NCBI GenBank assembly: GCA_902799355.1
Contig: CADCAG010000004.1
Span: forward strand, 1 to 64,000
Origin: an uncultured Bacteroidales bacterium
Lineage (GTDB): Bacteria > Bacteroidota > Bacteroidia > Bacteroidales > Bacteroidaceae
DNA: 64,000 nucleotides
Direction of reading: 5' to 3'
Shown here: positions 17,649 to 25,915 of the stretch, in pieces
Layout of the letters: each line of letters starts with the position of its first letter
Numbering within the stretch: the stretch's first letter is position 1
Position numbers and translations under genes: made by a program
The notes under the pieces: model-generated
The model's database searches: none
What the model saw: only the letters and a program-made list of their open reading frames with translations
Told to the model about the DNA's origin: nothing

Positions 17649-18709
17649 TTGTTGATAATCTCGATTTGCTGACGAACACTTTCTTCGTGAATACTCTCAA
17701 ACACATGTGCTACGAAGTCGGGTGACATACCACAGAGTGAGCCCTGAGCACCACGCTTCGACAGTATCTCGTTGTAGCGAGAAGCCTGCAGCACCGTCAT
17801 ATTGTGTTCCTTCTTATACTGTCCAATCTCACGGCAGACACGCATACGCTTGGTCAGGATATCCATGATTTGATTATCCAGCTCGTCAATCTGCTTACGC
17901 AACTGCTGGATACCCTCTGTAGTCGTGTTCTCGTCACGGATGACCAACAGCGAGAGGATATAGTCGAGTACATCGGGTGTCACCTGCTGCTTGGCATCGC
18001 TCCAAGCCTTGTCCGGATCGCAATGGCTCTCAATGATAAGACCATCGAAGCCAAGGTCCATAGCCTGCTGACACAGCGGAGCAACCAGTTCACGACGACC
18101 ACCAATATGTGATGGATCGCTGATGATAGGCAAATCAGGAATGCGGCGATGCAATTCGATGGGAATCTGCCACATGGGAGTGTTGCGATATATCTTGTTA
18201 TCGTACGATGAGAAACCACGATGGATGGCTCCCAGACGCTTTACGCCAGCACCGTTGATGCGTTCCAAGGCACCAATCCACAGTTCCAGGTCTGGGTTGA
18301 CGGGATTCTTGACGAATACAGGCACGTCGACACCTTTCAACGAGTCTGCCAAAGCCTGCATGGCAAAGGGGTTAGCAGAGGTACGGGCACCCACCCACAG
18401 AATGTCTATGTCATACTTTAATGCCAGCTCCACATGCTCTGGTGTAGCCACCTCAGTAGATACCAGCATCTTCGTTTCCTCTTTCACCTGCTTCATCCAT
18501 TTCAGGGCAGGTTCTCCATGTCCCTCGAAGCCACCTGGCTTGGTGCGAGGCTTCCATACACCAGCACGGAAATTATGACAGCCTTTCATAGCCAGCTGTT
18601 TGGCAGTTGTCATCACTTGTTCCTCTGTCTCAGCAGAGCAAGGGCCTGCAATCACGAAGGGACGTTCATTGTCACTTGGCAAATTCAATGGTGCTAATTC
18701 TAAACTCAT
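17645..18709 (-). CDS. Bifunctional DAHP synthase / chorismate mutase
   Basis: A 354-residue fusion. Residues about 1-265 are a 3-deoxy-7-phosphoheptulonate synthase of the AroA-beta/KdsA-like type (FVIAGPCSAET, FRAGVWKPRTKPGGFEG, SDPSHIGGRRE), which starts the shikimate pathway from phosphoenolpyruvate and erythrose 4-phosphate. Residues about 275-354 are an AroQ-type chorismate mutase (QLRKQIDELDNQIMDILTKRM), which converts chorismate to prephenate. The enzyme thus carries the first and the branch-point reactions of Phe/Tyr synthesis; the mutase domain can serve as a feedback sensor in such fusions. It lies 29 bp downstream of the aminotransferase gene. Confidence 0.93.
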   Translation of the reverse strand: MSLELAPLNLPSDNERPFVIAGPCSAETEEQVMTTAKQLAMKGCHNFRAGVWKPRTKPGGFEGHGEPALKWMKQVKEETKMLVSTEVATPEHVELALKYDIDILWVGARTSANPFAMQALADSLKGVDVPVFVKNPVNPDLELWIGALERINGAGVKRLGAIHRGFSSYDNKIYRNTPMWQIPIELHRRIPDLPIISDPSHIGGRRELVAPLCQQAMDLGFDGLIIESHCDPDKAWSDAKQQVTPDVLDYILSLLVIRDENTTTEGIQQLRKQIDELDNQIMDILTKRMRVCREIGQYKKEHNMTVLQASRYNEILSKRGAQGSLCGMSPDFVAHVFESIHEESVRQQIEIINK

Positions 18710-18721
18710 AGTTATATCGTT

Positions 18722-18747
18722 TTTACTTTTTTACCTTTTTACTTTTC
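18722..18747. repeat. Short tandem repeat island
   Basis: TTTTTACTTTTTTACC and TTTTTACTTTTCC are near copies of a 9-base unit. The island includes the aminotransferase stop codon and part of its last codons. Confidence 0.55.
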
Positions 18748-19920
18748 CATAGCCTTGATACGTTCAAGTGCTTCTTTGATTTTCTCTTCCTTGGCACAGA
18801 GCGAGATACGAATGTAGCGCTCACCATTCGAGCCAAAGATGAATCCTGGAGTGATGAAGACGCGGGCTTCGTGTAACACCTTCTCTGTCAGGTCTTCCAC
18901 GTTCTTGACATCTGCAGGAATCTTACCCCACAGAAACATACCCACCTGCTGCTTATCGTACGTACATCCCAGCACATCCATGATCTGCTCAGCATACTGG
19001 CGACGACGGGCATAGAGATTGATATTGTGTTCTCGATGCCAAGCCTCATCATTTTTGTAAGCCTCTGCAGCTGCCAGCTGAATACCACGGAACGTACCAC
19101 TCTCAATGTTCGACTGTACCTTCAGAATCCATTGGATGAACTCAGCATTCGAAGCACACATTCCCACACGCCAGCCAGGCATGTTATGCGACTTCGACAT
19201 TGAGTTAAACTCTATGCAGCAGTCCTTGGCACCGGGAACTTGTAGAATACTCAGGTGTTCCTCGCTGAGGATAAAGCTATAGGGGTTGTCATTGACTACG
19301 ACAATGTTATGCTCCTTGGCGAAACGCACCAGACGCTCGTAGGTCTCCATGCGTGCACGTCCACCAGTAGGCATATTGGGATAGTTGGTCCACATCAGCT
19401 TGACCTTTGACAAATCCATCTTCTCCAACTCGTCAAAATCAGGCTGCCAACCGTTATCCTCACGCAGATTGTAGTTCACAATCTTTGCACCCAGGATCTT
19501 AGACAGCGAAGTATAGGTAGGATAGCCTGGATTGGGCACCAACACCTCGTCGCCAGGATTGACAAAGGCTAGCGTAACATGCAGAATACCCTCCTTAGAA
19601 CCGATCAGCGGCAACACCTCTGTCTTGGAGTCGAGGTCAACATTGTACCAACGCTTGTAGAAGTAGGCCATTGCCTCGCGCAACTCAGGTGTTCCCATCG
19701 TTATTTGATAGCCATGAGCATTAGGCAGCTTAGCTATCTCGCACAGCTTATTGATGGTCTGCTCAGAAGGTGGCATGTCAGGACTGCCAATAGCCAGACT
19801 GATAATGTCCTTACCCTCTGCATTCAACTGTGCCACCTCTTTCAGCTTACGACTGAAATAGTATTCTGACACCAACGAAAGGCGCTCTGCGGGCCGTATG
19901 TTACATGGTTTGTTTTCCAT
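18739..19920 (-). CDS. Class I/II aminotransferase of the aromatic operon
   Basis: A 393-residue PLP enzyme. The Schiff-base lysine is in SMSKSHNMPGWRVG, with the NYPNMPTGG and VNDNPYSF motifs of fold-type I aminotransferases before it. By sequence style it resembles LL-diaminopimelate/aspartate-type enzymes, but its position between prephenate dehydratase and DAHP synthase argues that it transaminates phenylpyruvate and 4-hydroxyphenylpyruvate, or prephenate, to finish Phe and Tyr. Its start lies 20 bp inside the pheA stop region. Substrate preference remains inferred from context. Confidence 0.88.
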   Translation of the reverse strand: MENKPCNIRPAERLSLVSEYYFSRKLKEVAQLNAEGKDIISLAIGSPDMPPSEQTINKLCEIAKLPNAHGYQITMGTPELREAMAYFYKRWYNVDLDSKTEVLPLIGSKEGILHVTLAFVNPGDEVLVPNPGYPTYTSLSKILGAKIVNYNLREDNGWQPDFDELEKMDLSKVKLMWTNYPNMPTGGRARMETYERLVRFAKEHNIVVVNDNPYSFILSEEHLSILQVPGAKDCCIEFNSMSKSHNMPGWRVGMCASNAEFIQWILKVQSNIESGTFRGIQLAAAEAYKNDEAWHREHNINLYARRRQYAEQIMDVLGCTYDKQQVGMFLWGKIPADVKNVEDLTEKVLHEARVFITPGFIFGSNGERYIRISLCAKEEKIKEALERIKAMEK

Positions 19921-20743
19921 CTTTATATTCTCCTAATATCTTAAAATCTTTTGTTAGCGGAATAATGGCATCTATCGACTGGCGATAGCGTGTCAGGTCA
20001 TTATACATCACATCGACATAGAACAGGTATTCCCATTCGCGACCAATGATAGGCAGTGACTGAATCTTCGTGAGGTTCATCTTATAGAACGATAGGATAG
20101 CAAGGACATGTGCCAACGATCCTTCTTCATGAGGCAGTGAAAAGACCATGCTGGCCTTGTTAGCCTCTGTCAACGGGCGAAGCAAGTCTGCCTTATTGGG
20201 GTTCGAGACAACCAAGAAACGGGTGAAGTTATGCTTGTTGTCCTCGATATGGTCTTCCAGCACCTTCAAGCCATAGAGTCTGGCAGCCTCCGCATGACAG
20301 ATGGCAGCCCATCCTCTCCTACCCTGCTCAGCAATCATCTTGGCAGAACCTGCGGTATCTTCAGCCTCTACATTTTTCATTTGTGGATGCTGCGAAAGGA
20401 ACTGACGACACTGCATCAGTGCCACAGGATGTGAGTGTACCTCGGTAATGGTATCCCAATCGTCTTCGGGCAGACAGCAGATGCTATGGGTGATATGCAA
20501 CTTATGCTCGCCCACAATAGTGGTGCCAGAATCGCGCAACAGTTCATAGTTGTGCAACAGCGAACCAGCTATAGTATTTTCGATAGCCAGCATACCAATA
20601 GCCGTAGGATCTTTCTTCATCTCTGCAAAGACCTCCTCAAAGGTACTGCAGCATAACAACTGTATCTGCTCGTCCTCGAAATAGAGGTGGGCAGCAATGT
20701 CGTGGAACGACCCTATCAATCCTTGTATCGCTATTCGCTTCAT
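19901..20743 (-). CDS. pheA: Prephenate dehydratase
   Basis: A 280-residue enzyme that converts prephenate to phenylpyruvate. The periplasmic-binding-like catalytic part carries IAIQGLIGSFHDIAA at the N-terminus, GMLAIENTIAGSLLHNYELL near residue 53 and NFTRFLVVS near 173; a C-terminal ACT domain (MVFSLPHEEGSLAHVLAILSF) allows feedback control by Phe. It is a stand-alone dehydratase without chorismate mutase. It is the first enzyme gene after the Phe/Tyr attenuator, beginning 18 bp after the terminator T tract. Confidence 0.95.
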   Translation of the reverse strand: MKRIAIQGLIGSFHDIAAHLYFEDEQIQLLCCSTFEEVFAEMKKDPTAIGMLAIENTIAGSLLHNYELLRDSGTTIVGEHKLHITHSICCLPEDDWDTITEVHSHPVALMQCRQFLSQHPQMKNVEAEDTAGSAKMIAEQGRRGWAAICHAEAARLYGLKVLEDHIEDNKHNFTRFLVVSNPNKADLLRPLTEANKASMVFSLPHEEGSLAHVLAILSFYKMNLTKIQSLPIIGREWEYLFYVDVMYNDLTRYRQSIDAIIPLTKDFKILGEYKDGKQTM

Positions 20744-20760
20744 TTTTATTCTTTACTATT

Positions 20761-20857
20761 TTTAAAAAGAAACTCCGCTTTCACTTGTTTGTGAAGCGGA
20801 GCCTTATTTTATTCTACTCTTATGTTCTAATCTTACATACGGCCTTCCGCTTCACAG
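20761..20857 (-). promoter_or_regulatory. Transcription attenuator of the aromatic operon
   Basis: The minus-strand terminator has CTCCGCTTCAC pairing with GTGAAAGCGGAG (20801 to 20773, one bulged base), followed by TTTCTTTTT. An alternative partner, GTGAAGCGGA at about 20846-20855 inside leader codons 19-23, is exactly complementary to TCCGCTTCAC of the terminator's first arm. Stalling at Phe or Tyr codons would expose it and block termination. Confidence 0.9.
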
Positions 20858-20910
20858 TTTGCTGCAAAGTAAAAATAAAAGCCGTAAAAGTAAGCGTTCA
20901 ACATGTTCAT
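20833..20910 (-). CDS. pheL: Phe/Tyr-rich leader peptide
   Basis: A 25-residue ORF beginning MNMLNA and continuing YFYGFYFYF, so eight of nine consecutive residues are Tyr or Phe (four of each); it ends AANCEAEGRM. It begins about 29 bp after the -7 box and its last codons overlap the antiterminator arm. The equal number of Phe and Tyr codons fits an operon that makes both amino acids. The product is probably not functional as a protein; translation itself is the sensor. Confidence 0.92.
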   Translation of the reverse strand: MNMLNAYFYGFYFYFAANCEAEGRM

Positions 20911-20938
20911 TGTTCTCTCTGTTTTTGTTAATCGGTTG

Positions 20939-20970
20939 CAAAAGTATAACTTTTCCCGCAATTACGCAAA
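20939..20970 (-). promoter_or_regulatory. Aromatic operon promoter
   Basis: Minus-strand TTTG (20967-20970) and TACTTTTG (20939-20946), 20 bp apart, match the Bacteroidota consensus in full. Confidence 0.85.
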
Positions 20971-21016
20971 CTTTTTGAAAGAAAAATTACGTTTAGAGCA
21001 AATAATTGTCACTTTT

Positions 21017-22414
21017 TCACTCATCCACTTGGAACAAGGGGTCTTCTGGCATTACCATGACAGGCTTTTGCTCGTAGTCCTTCAGCAGTTTCTCACTGAC
21101 ATATTTCTTGTCAACCACCAGACGGAACATATATTCGCGGAACCAGCGTGCGGACATGATAAGACAACCCTGCTGTCCCCAACTGCCACCCCACGAGTTC
21201 TCCACCTTCCACTTCAAAGGCTGTCCGTCGCTGTCGAGGTCAACAGCTGTCAGTGTCATCGCATGTGTAGAACCACTGTCGAAGGTTGAGATACGCTCTG
21301 CCTTCGTCATATTGAAAGAGGTATTAAACAATGATGCATAGTCGAAATTCTCCACATCACAGTAGCCACGCTTCCTATCAAGTTGCTTGCCAACGTCATA
21401 GCTGCTATAGAGTTTGCGACCATCCTTCAATGAGGCGATAGCCAACTGTTCAATCTCCTCCATAGGCAGGTTCAGATACTTCCAGTTATGTCCGTCATAG
21501 ACGTGACGATCGTACTCCACCTCATAGGTTTTGTAGTACTCACGACGTGGGTCGTTCATCACCATGATGAAAGTGCCATTGAGTTTTCCACCTACCGTCT
21601 CCTCATAAAACGACTTGGGAGTATATTTCTTAACAGGTGTGATAGCCTTGCCATCCTTGTTCTTGAAGGCATAGGAGAACTCCTTGACAGGTTCACCCAG
21701 TGTAATAACCAACATGTGATAAATCTCACTAAGCATCTGTGTCTTGCGCTGCTCAATGGCTTTCGCCTTCTTGCCTTCACTGACCATCTTACGCAATTCT
21801 AAGCCCTGTTCGCGAAGCTTTGACTTAATGATGCTCGACATCTTCGACGTATTATCTGCCGAATAGGTCTCAGGCTGTATATCAGCAGGCACCAGGCCAT
21901 ATTTCTCTGCCAAGTCTGCAACGCCACAGAACGTACCACCATCATTTAATGGATAATGGAAGAAAAACTGTACACGCTGATCATCAATGGGCTTGTTGCT
22001 TGTATCTATCACGCCCTGCAGCATCAGATTTGCTTTCTCCAGCTGATCCCAGAAAAACAGATAGTCCTGTGAGTAGAGCACGCTGAGTGAGTCACTGCGC
22101 TGGGCAAAGTTAGCACGCAGCACATTCAATCCGCTGAACATCCAGCAACGTCCGCTCGACTTCTGGTCGGTAATCGACTGCTTCTTGGTTTCTACACTAA
22201 AATAGGTATCCAGGGCTCCAGCGTTCTGACGGTTCTGCGCCAGGTTATCGATAGCGTTGGCAGCCAATGCGTTGCGCAGTGCACGGTCAGAGGCCGTTGG
22301 TGTGTTCTGTTGTTCTATCTGCTGCAGCATCTGAGGACTGATGCCACCCTGCTTCTGCTGTGCTGACACGCTCAACGCCGTTGTCAGCAACAGGCTCAAA
22401 TAAACTTTTCTCAT
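21017..22414 (-). CDS. Secreted C1-family peptidase (aminopeptidase C / bleomycin hydrolase type)
   Basis: A 465-residue cysteine peptidase with a signal peptide (residues 1-18, VSAQ). The catalytic Cys lies in SSGRCWMFSGLN (about 89), His in GSTHAMTLTAV (about 384) and Asn in VENSWGGSWG (about 405), the triad order of PepC/bleomycin hydrolase. Such enzymes trim peptides; the bacterial cytoplasmic relatives lack signal peptides, so here the action is presumably periplasmic or extracellular. It lies 9 bp downstream of the M48 protease gene, giving a two-protease operon. The substrate is unknown. Confidence 0.92.
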   Translation of the reverse strand: MRKVYLSLLLTTALSVSAQQKQGGISPQMLQQIEQQNTPTASDRALRNALAANAIDNLAQNRQNAGALDTYFSVETKKQSITDQKSSGRCWMFSGLNVLRANFAQRSDSLSVLYSQDYLFFWDQLEKANLMLQGVIDTSNKPIDDQRVQFFFHYPLNDGGTFCGVADLAEKYGLVPADIQPETYSADNTSKMSSIIKSKLREQGLELRKMVSEGKKAKAIEQRKTQMLSEIYHMLVITLGEPVKEFSYAFKNKDGKAITPVKKYTPKSFYEETVGGKLNGTFIMVMNDPRREYYKTYEVEYDRHVYDGHNWKYLNLPMEEIEQLAIASLKDGRKLYSSYDVGKQLDRKRGYCDVENFDYASLFNTSFNMTKAERISTFDSGSTHAMTLTAVDLDSDGQPLKWKVENSWGGSWGQQGCLIMSARWFREYMFRLVVDKKYVSEKLLKDYEQKPVMVMPEDPLFQVDE

Positions 22415-22423
22415 GTTGTCTAG

Positions 22424-23305
22424 TTATTTTTTCTTATTACTCTTACTGGATATGTGAAGGGTCTTTATGCTCTTGTTGTTGCTGGCCGTCTTCAGATTAG
22501 CTTTATAGTACTTCTTAGCCTCAGGCAGCCACCCCTGTATCTGCTTGATACGCGTTGCATCGCTAGGGTGCGTGCTCAGCCACGAGGTGGAACCGCCCCC
22601 CGTAGCCTGCGACATACGCTGCCAGAAGCTGACAGCAGCCTCAGGATTATAGCCTGCCATAGCAGCGAAGATAATGCCCAGATGGTCTGCCTCACTCTCG
22701 TGGTCGCGCGAATACTTGGCACTGGCTCCCTGAGCACCTAGTCCGAAAACAGTACCTGCTACCGACTGTAAACCAGAGCTGGCACCAGCACCAGCCATCA
22801 GTACACCTAACGCCTGGGCACCATACTGCTGCTTGATAGCTGTCGACATCTGCTCGGCAGAGTGTTTGGCAACAGCATGGGCAATCTCATGTCCCAACAC
22901 AATGGCCAGAGATGTCTCATCCTTTGTGACTGGCAGCAATCCTTCATATACTACAATCTTACCACCTGGCATACAGAAGGCGTTCACCTGCTGGTCTTGC
23001 ACAAGATTGAACTCCCACTTGTACTGGGAGACTTCACTACCCAGACCATTGGCATTGAGATATGACACCACGGCATTCGCCAAGTTCTGCCCTACCCGCT
23101 TGACCATTGCTGTATTGGCAGCATTTGTCGAGGGTTTTGCAGTCCGCATATACTGATTGTACTGCTCATTCGACAAACTCAGCACCTGTTCGTCAGATAC
23201 CATCAGTGTTCTCTTTCTGCCCGTAATGGGCACTGTCGACGATGTACCACACCCCACTAAGATAGCGGCAACCAATGCCAACAGTACGATTCTAATCGGT
23301 CTCAT
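22424..23305 (-). CDS. M48-family metalloprotease lipoprotein
   Basis: A 293-residue protein using the Met at 23305, which gives a clean lipoprotein signal (LVAAILVGCGTSS, Cys about residue 19). The zinc motif HEIAHAVAKH is at about 133-142 and the third ligand region ESEADHLG near 202, as in M48 (BepA/LoiP-like) proteases that monitor outer membrane proteins. The longer frame to 23356 is rejected because it would include the -7 box at 23354-23361. A C-terminal Lys/Ser-rich tail follows. It is likely anchored in a membrane, facing the periplasm. Confidence 0.92.
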   Translation of the reverse strand: MRPIRIVLLALVAAILVGCGTSSTVPITGRKRTLMVSDEQVLSLSNEQYNQYMRTAKPSTNAANTAMVKRVGQNLANAVVSYLNANGLGSEVSQYKWEFNLVQDQQVNAFCMPGGKIVVYEGLLPVTKDETSLAIVLGHEIAHAVAKHSAEQMSTAIKQQYGAQALGVLMAGAGASSGLQSVAGTVFGLGAQGASAKYSRDHESEADHLGIIFAAMAGYNPEAAVSFWQRMSQATGGGSTSWLSTHPSDATRIKQIQGWLPEAKKYYKANLKTASNNKSIKTLHISSKSNKKK

Positions 23306-23353
23306 TTGATTCTCTTTATGGTTAGCGTTCTCACTAAATATGATTTCCAACCG

Positions 23354-23385
23354 CAAAAGTAGCTATTTTTTTGCAGCTAACCAAA
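23354..23385 (-). promoter_or_regulatory. Promoter of the M48-C1 protease operon
   Basis: Minus-strand TTTG (23382-23385) and TACTTTTG (23354-23361), 20 bp apart. Confidence 0.8.
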
Positions 23386-23402
23386 TTATTTGGCATAAAA
23401 CA

Positions 23403-23437
23403 AAGAAAGAGGCACTGCCTACACGGCAATGCCCCTC
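23403..23437 (-). terminator. Rho-independent terminator
   Basis: GGGGCATTGCC and GGCAGTGCCTC form a near-perfect stem followed by TTTCTTTG on the minus strand, just after the small secreted protein gene. Confidence 0.75.
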
Positions 23438-23480
23438 ACTTTTTCATAACACTAATACTACTAACTAAACTATCTATCAA

Positions 23481-23831
23481 TTACTTCAATCCACGGTTTA
23501 CGAGCGTAACGTTCAACAGTGTCAGGTACTTACGATACTGATCCTTGTTCAGGATGAAGTGCATGTAAGCCAGGTCCTTGTTGACAGCCTTCTCAACCAT
23601 CTTGGCACGCTCTTCCTTACCATACTGTGCAGCGAACATCATCTCTGCCGTGAAAGTCTTGTGAACCTCAGCAACACTCTCAACCTGATCGTTGGTCAGA
23701 CCCAGAGCCTGAGCCAGCTTGACCATGTTAACGGTCATGTTGTATGCCTCGGTGGTATTCATACCTTCGTTCTCTGCAAACGTTGTTGTCATGCTCATAA
23801 GAGCAACCAGTGTCAATACAATCTTTTTCAT
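23481..23831 (-). CDS. Small secreted protein of unknown function
   Basis: A 116-residue protein from the Met at 23831, which begins a signal peptide (MKKIVLTLVALMSMTTTFA). The mature part is helical, with MVKLAQALGLTNDQVESVAEVH and FILNKDQYRKYLTLLNVTLVN, a pattern reminiscent of Spy/CpxP-like or DUF4890-like periplasmic helical proteins, but I cannot place it in a family. The frame can be extended to 23930, but that would cross the likely promoter (TACCTTTG at 23900-23907). It is monocistronic between this promoter and the terminator at 23403. Confidence 0.75.
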   Translation of the reverse strand: MKKIVLTLVALMSMTTTFAENEGMNTTEAYNMTVNMVKLAQALGLTNDQVESVAEVHKTFTAEMMFAAQYGKEERAKMVEKAVNKDLAYMHFILNKDQYRKYLTLLNVTLVNRGLK

Positions 23832-23899
23832 TTTTGTTACCCTTTCTTTAATCTTTAAATTTTCCTTAATAATGTTATCCTTTTGTCTGATTGACGATG

Positions 23900-23907
23900 C
23901 AAAGGTA
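23900..23907 (-). promoter_or_regulatory. -7 box of the small secreted protein gene
   Basis: Minus-strand TACCTTTG matches the Bacteroidota -7 consensus 68 bp before the start codon. No clear TTTG is present at -33. Confidence 0.6.
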
Positions 23908-23968
23908 CGGCAAAAATCCATACCTTCCAAGCATTTTCGTGAATTGTGTGCGCAAACACCCCGAATTC

Positions 23969-24012
23969 TTGACCTTTGTCAAAGAAACCCGAGAATCCTT
24001 GATTTTCGTCAA
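23969..24012. promoter_or_regulatory. Candidate operator: two spaced TTGAC dyads
   Basis: TTGACCTTTGTCAA (23969-23982) and TTGATTTTCGTCAA (23999-24012) are two dyads whose centres lie 30 bp apart, about three helical turns, within a longer imperfect direct repeat beginning CCGA. They sit between divergent promoters, about 25 bp upstream of the FKBP -33 box. The likely binding protein is unknown. Confidence 0.5.
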
Positions 24013-24036
24013 AATGAAAGATTTAGAGCACCTTTA

Positions 24037-24068
24037 TTTGGCTTTTTGCTCGTTTTTTCGTACCTTTG
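24037..24068 (+). promoter_or_regulatory. FKBP gene promoter
   Basis: TTTG (24037-24040) and TACCTTTG (24061-24068), 20 bp apart, end 25 bp before the start codon at 24094. Confidence 0.8.
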
Positions 24069-24093
24069 CGGCCAAATTATTATAATAAGGTAT

Positions 24094-24708
24094 ATGGACA
24101 ACAAGACAAACAAGTACATTGCCGTCTCTTACAAGCTGTATGTAGACGGAGACAAAGGTAAAGAACTTATCGAGGAAGCCCCTGCATCACGTCCTTTCTC
24201 ATTCATCACTGGCTTTGGTTTTGCCCTCGACAAGTTCGAGGAGCAGATGATTGCCACAGAGAAGGGCCAGGAGTTCAAACTCACACTGAGCAAGGAAGAA
24301 GGCTATGGCGAATATCACGACGAATATGTCCTTGACCTCGACCGCAATATGTTCTGCATCAATGGACACTTCGACCACGAGCATATCTACCAGGACGCCA
24401 TCGTACCCCTGCAAAACGAGCAGGGCGAGCGCTTCAACGGTCGTGTACTAGAGATTGGCGAAGAGAAGGTGAAAATGGACCTCAACCACCCGCTGGCTGG
24501 CGAGACGCTCTATTTTGAGGGTACCGTGCTAGAGAACCGCGAAGCCACTAAGGAAGAGGTTGACCACATGATGAAGCACCTGACAGGTGGCTGTGGTGGT
24601 CACTGTGACAGCTGCGGAGGTGGCTGCGACCATGACGACTGCGGCTGTGGACATGACCATGAGCATGAGCACCACCACGACGGTTGTGGATGTGGGCACT
24701 GCCATTAA
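24094..24708 (+). CDS. FKBP-type peptidyl-prolyl isomerase with His/Cys-rich tail (SlyD-like)
   Basis: A 204-residue protein from the Met at 24094; a longer open frame reaches back to 23719 but crosses the promoter. Residues about 1-160 have the SlyD layout: an FKBP part (YKLYVDGDKGKELIEE, FITGFGFALDKFEEQMI) with an inserted chaperone flap, and FNHPLAGETLYFEG-like DLNHPLAGETLYFEGTV. Residues about 166-204 are made almost only of His, Cys, Gly, Asp and Glu, a strong metal-binding tail as in SlyD, which delivers nickel. A role in protein folding plus metal storage in the cytoplasm is likely. It lies 43 bp before aroC. Confidence 0.93.
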   Translation: MDNKTNKYIAVSYKLYVDGDKGKELIEEAPASRPFSFITGFGFALDKFEEQMIATEKGQEFKLTLSKEEGYGEYHDEYVLDLDRNMFCINGHFDHEHIYQDAIVPLQNEQGERFNGRVLEIGEEKVKMDLNHPLAGETLYFEGTVLENREATKEEVDHMMKHLTGGCGGHCDSCGGGCDHDDCGCGHDHEHEHHHDGCGCGHCH

Positions 24709-24728
24709 TCTCCCATTCAACCTTTAAA

Positions 24729-24755
24729 ACCCCATAAGACCCATTAGCCCCATGA
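24729..24755. repeat. Short tandem repeat island at the aroC start
   Basis: CCCCATAAG, ACCCATTAG and CCCCATGAA are three degenerate 9-base units; the third contains the aroC start codon. Confidence 0.6.
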
Positions 24756-25858
24756 ACACTACAGGAAGAATTTTCAGAGTGACTACGTTTGGCGAAAGCC
24801 ATGGTGACGCCATCGGTGGTGTCGTCGATGGTATGCCCGCAGGCATCGCTATTGATATCGACTTCATCCAGCAGGAGCTGAACAGGCGACGTCCTGGACA
24901 GAGTAACATCACGACAGCGCGTAACGAGTCTGATCATGTGGAACTGCTCAGTGGTGTCTTTGAGGGCAAGTCAACAGGCTGTCCCATAGGGTTTATCGTT
25001 CGCAACGAGAACCAGCATTCCTCTGATTACGACAATATGCGCGAGGTGTTCCGTCCTTCCCATGCCGACTTTACCTACACCCAAAAGTATGGCATACGCG
25101 ACCATCGTGGTGGCGGACGCTCATCAGCACGCATCACAATCAGTCGCTGTGTGGCTGGTGCCTTGGCTAAGTTGGTATTACGCCAGCTGGGTATCGAGAT
25201 AGCAGCGTACACGTCACAGGTGGGCAATATCGCACTGGACAACGACTACCACCGCTATGACCTGTCGCTGACAGAGAGCAATGCCGTGCGCTGTCCTGAC
25301 CAGCAGAAGGCAGAGAAGATGATACAACTCATCCAGCAGGTCAAGGCAGAGGGAGACACCATAGGTGGTGTCATCACCTGTGTTATCAAGGGCTGTCCAG
25401 TAGGACTGGGCGAACCTGAGTTCGGCAAGTTACACGCCCAGCTGGGTGCTGCCATGCTGAGTATCAATGCGGTAAAAGGGTTTGAGTATGGCGATGGCTT
25501 TGCAGCTGTCACCCAGCGTGGTTCTGAGCAGAACGACGTATTCACAGTATCTCACGACACTGTGGGTCACGATTCAGTCGTGACCACCAAGACCAACCAT
25601 AGTGGAGGCATCCAGGGAGGCATCTCCAATGGTCAAGACATCTTCTTCCGTGTGGCTTTCAAACCGGTCGCTACCCTACTCCGCGAACAAGAAACGGTGG
25701 ACATTCATGGAAAAGCCACCACGCTGACTGCTCGAGGACGCCACGACGCTTGTGTCTTACCTCGCGCCGTACCTGTTGTAGAAGCAATGGCTGCAATCAC
25801 CATTTTAGATGCTTATCTGGTTTATAAAAGTGTAAAAAACGGAGATATTTGCATCTAA
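24752..25858 (+). CDS. aroC: Chorismate synthase
   Basis: A 368-residue enzyme that removes phosphate from EPSP to make chorismate with reduced FMN, the last common step of aromatic synthesis. Family motifs are [18 protein letters not shown] near the N-terminus, [17 protein letters not shown] near residue 113 and [23 protein letters not shown] near 270; length is normal. It is separate from the Phe/Tyr operon and without an attenuator, consistent with chorismate also feeding other pathways. It probably shares the FKBP transcript. Confidence 0.97.
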   Translation: MNTTGRIFRVTTFGESHGDAIGGVVDGMPAGIAIDIDFIQQELNRRRPGQSNITTARNESDHVELLSGVFEGKSTGCPIGFIVRNENQHSSDYDNMREVFRPSHADFTYTQKYGIRDHRGGGRSSARITISRCVAGALAKLVLRQLGIEIAAYTSQVGNIALDNDYHRYDLSLTESNAVRCPDQQKAEKMIQLIQQVKAEGDTIGGVITCVIKGCPVGLGEPEFGKLHAQLGAAMLSINAVKGFEYGDGFAAVTQRGSEQNDVFTVSHDTVGHDSVVTTKTNHSGGIQGGISNGQDIFFRVAFKPVATLLREQETVDIHGKATTLTARGRHDACVLPRAVPVVEAMAAITILDAYLVYKSVKNGDICI

Positions 25859-25880
25859 ATGCAAAAAAAACAAAAAAATA

Positions 25881-25911
25881 ATTGCAGTTTAAAGAATTTA
25901 TACTATCTTTG
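25881..25911 (+). promoter_or_regulatory. Promoter of candidate small RNA
   Basis: ATTG (25881-25884) and TATCTTTG (25904-25911), 19 bp apart, point into an intergenic space that holds no ORF. Confidence 0.6.
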
Positions 25912-25915
25912 CAAA

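Noticed and set aside
23719..24093. N-terminal extension of the FKBP protein
   Set aside because: It crosses two divergent promoters and the paired dyads; the family starts at the Met at 24094.
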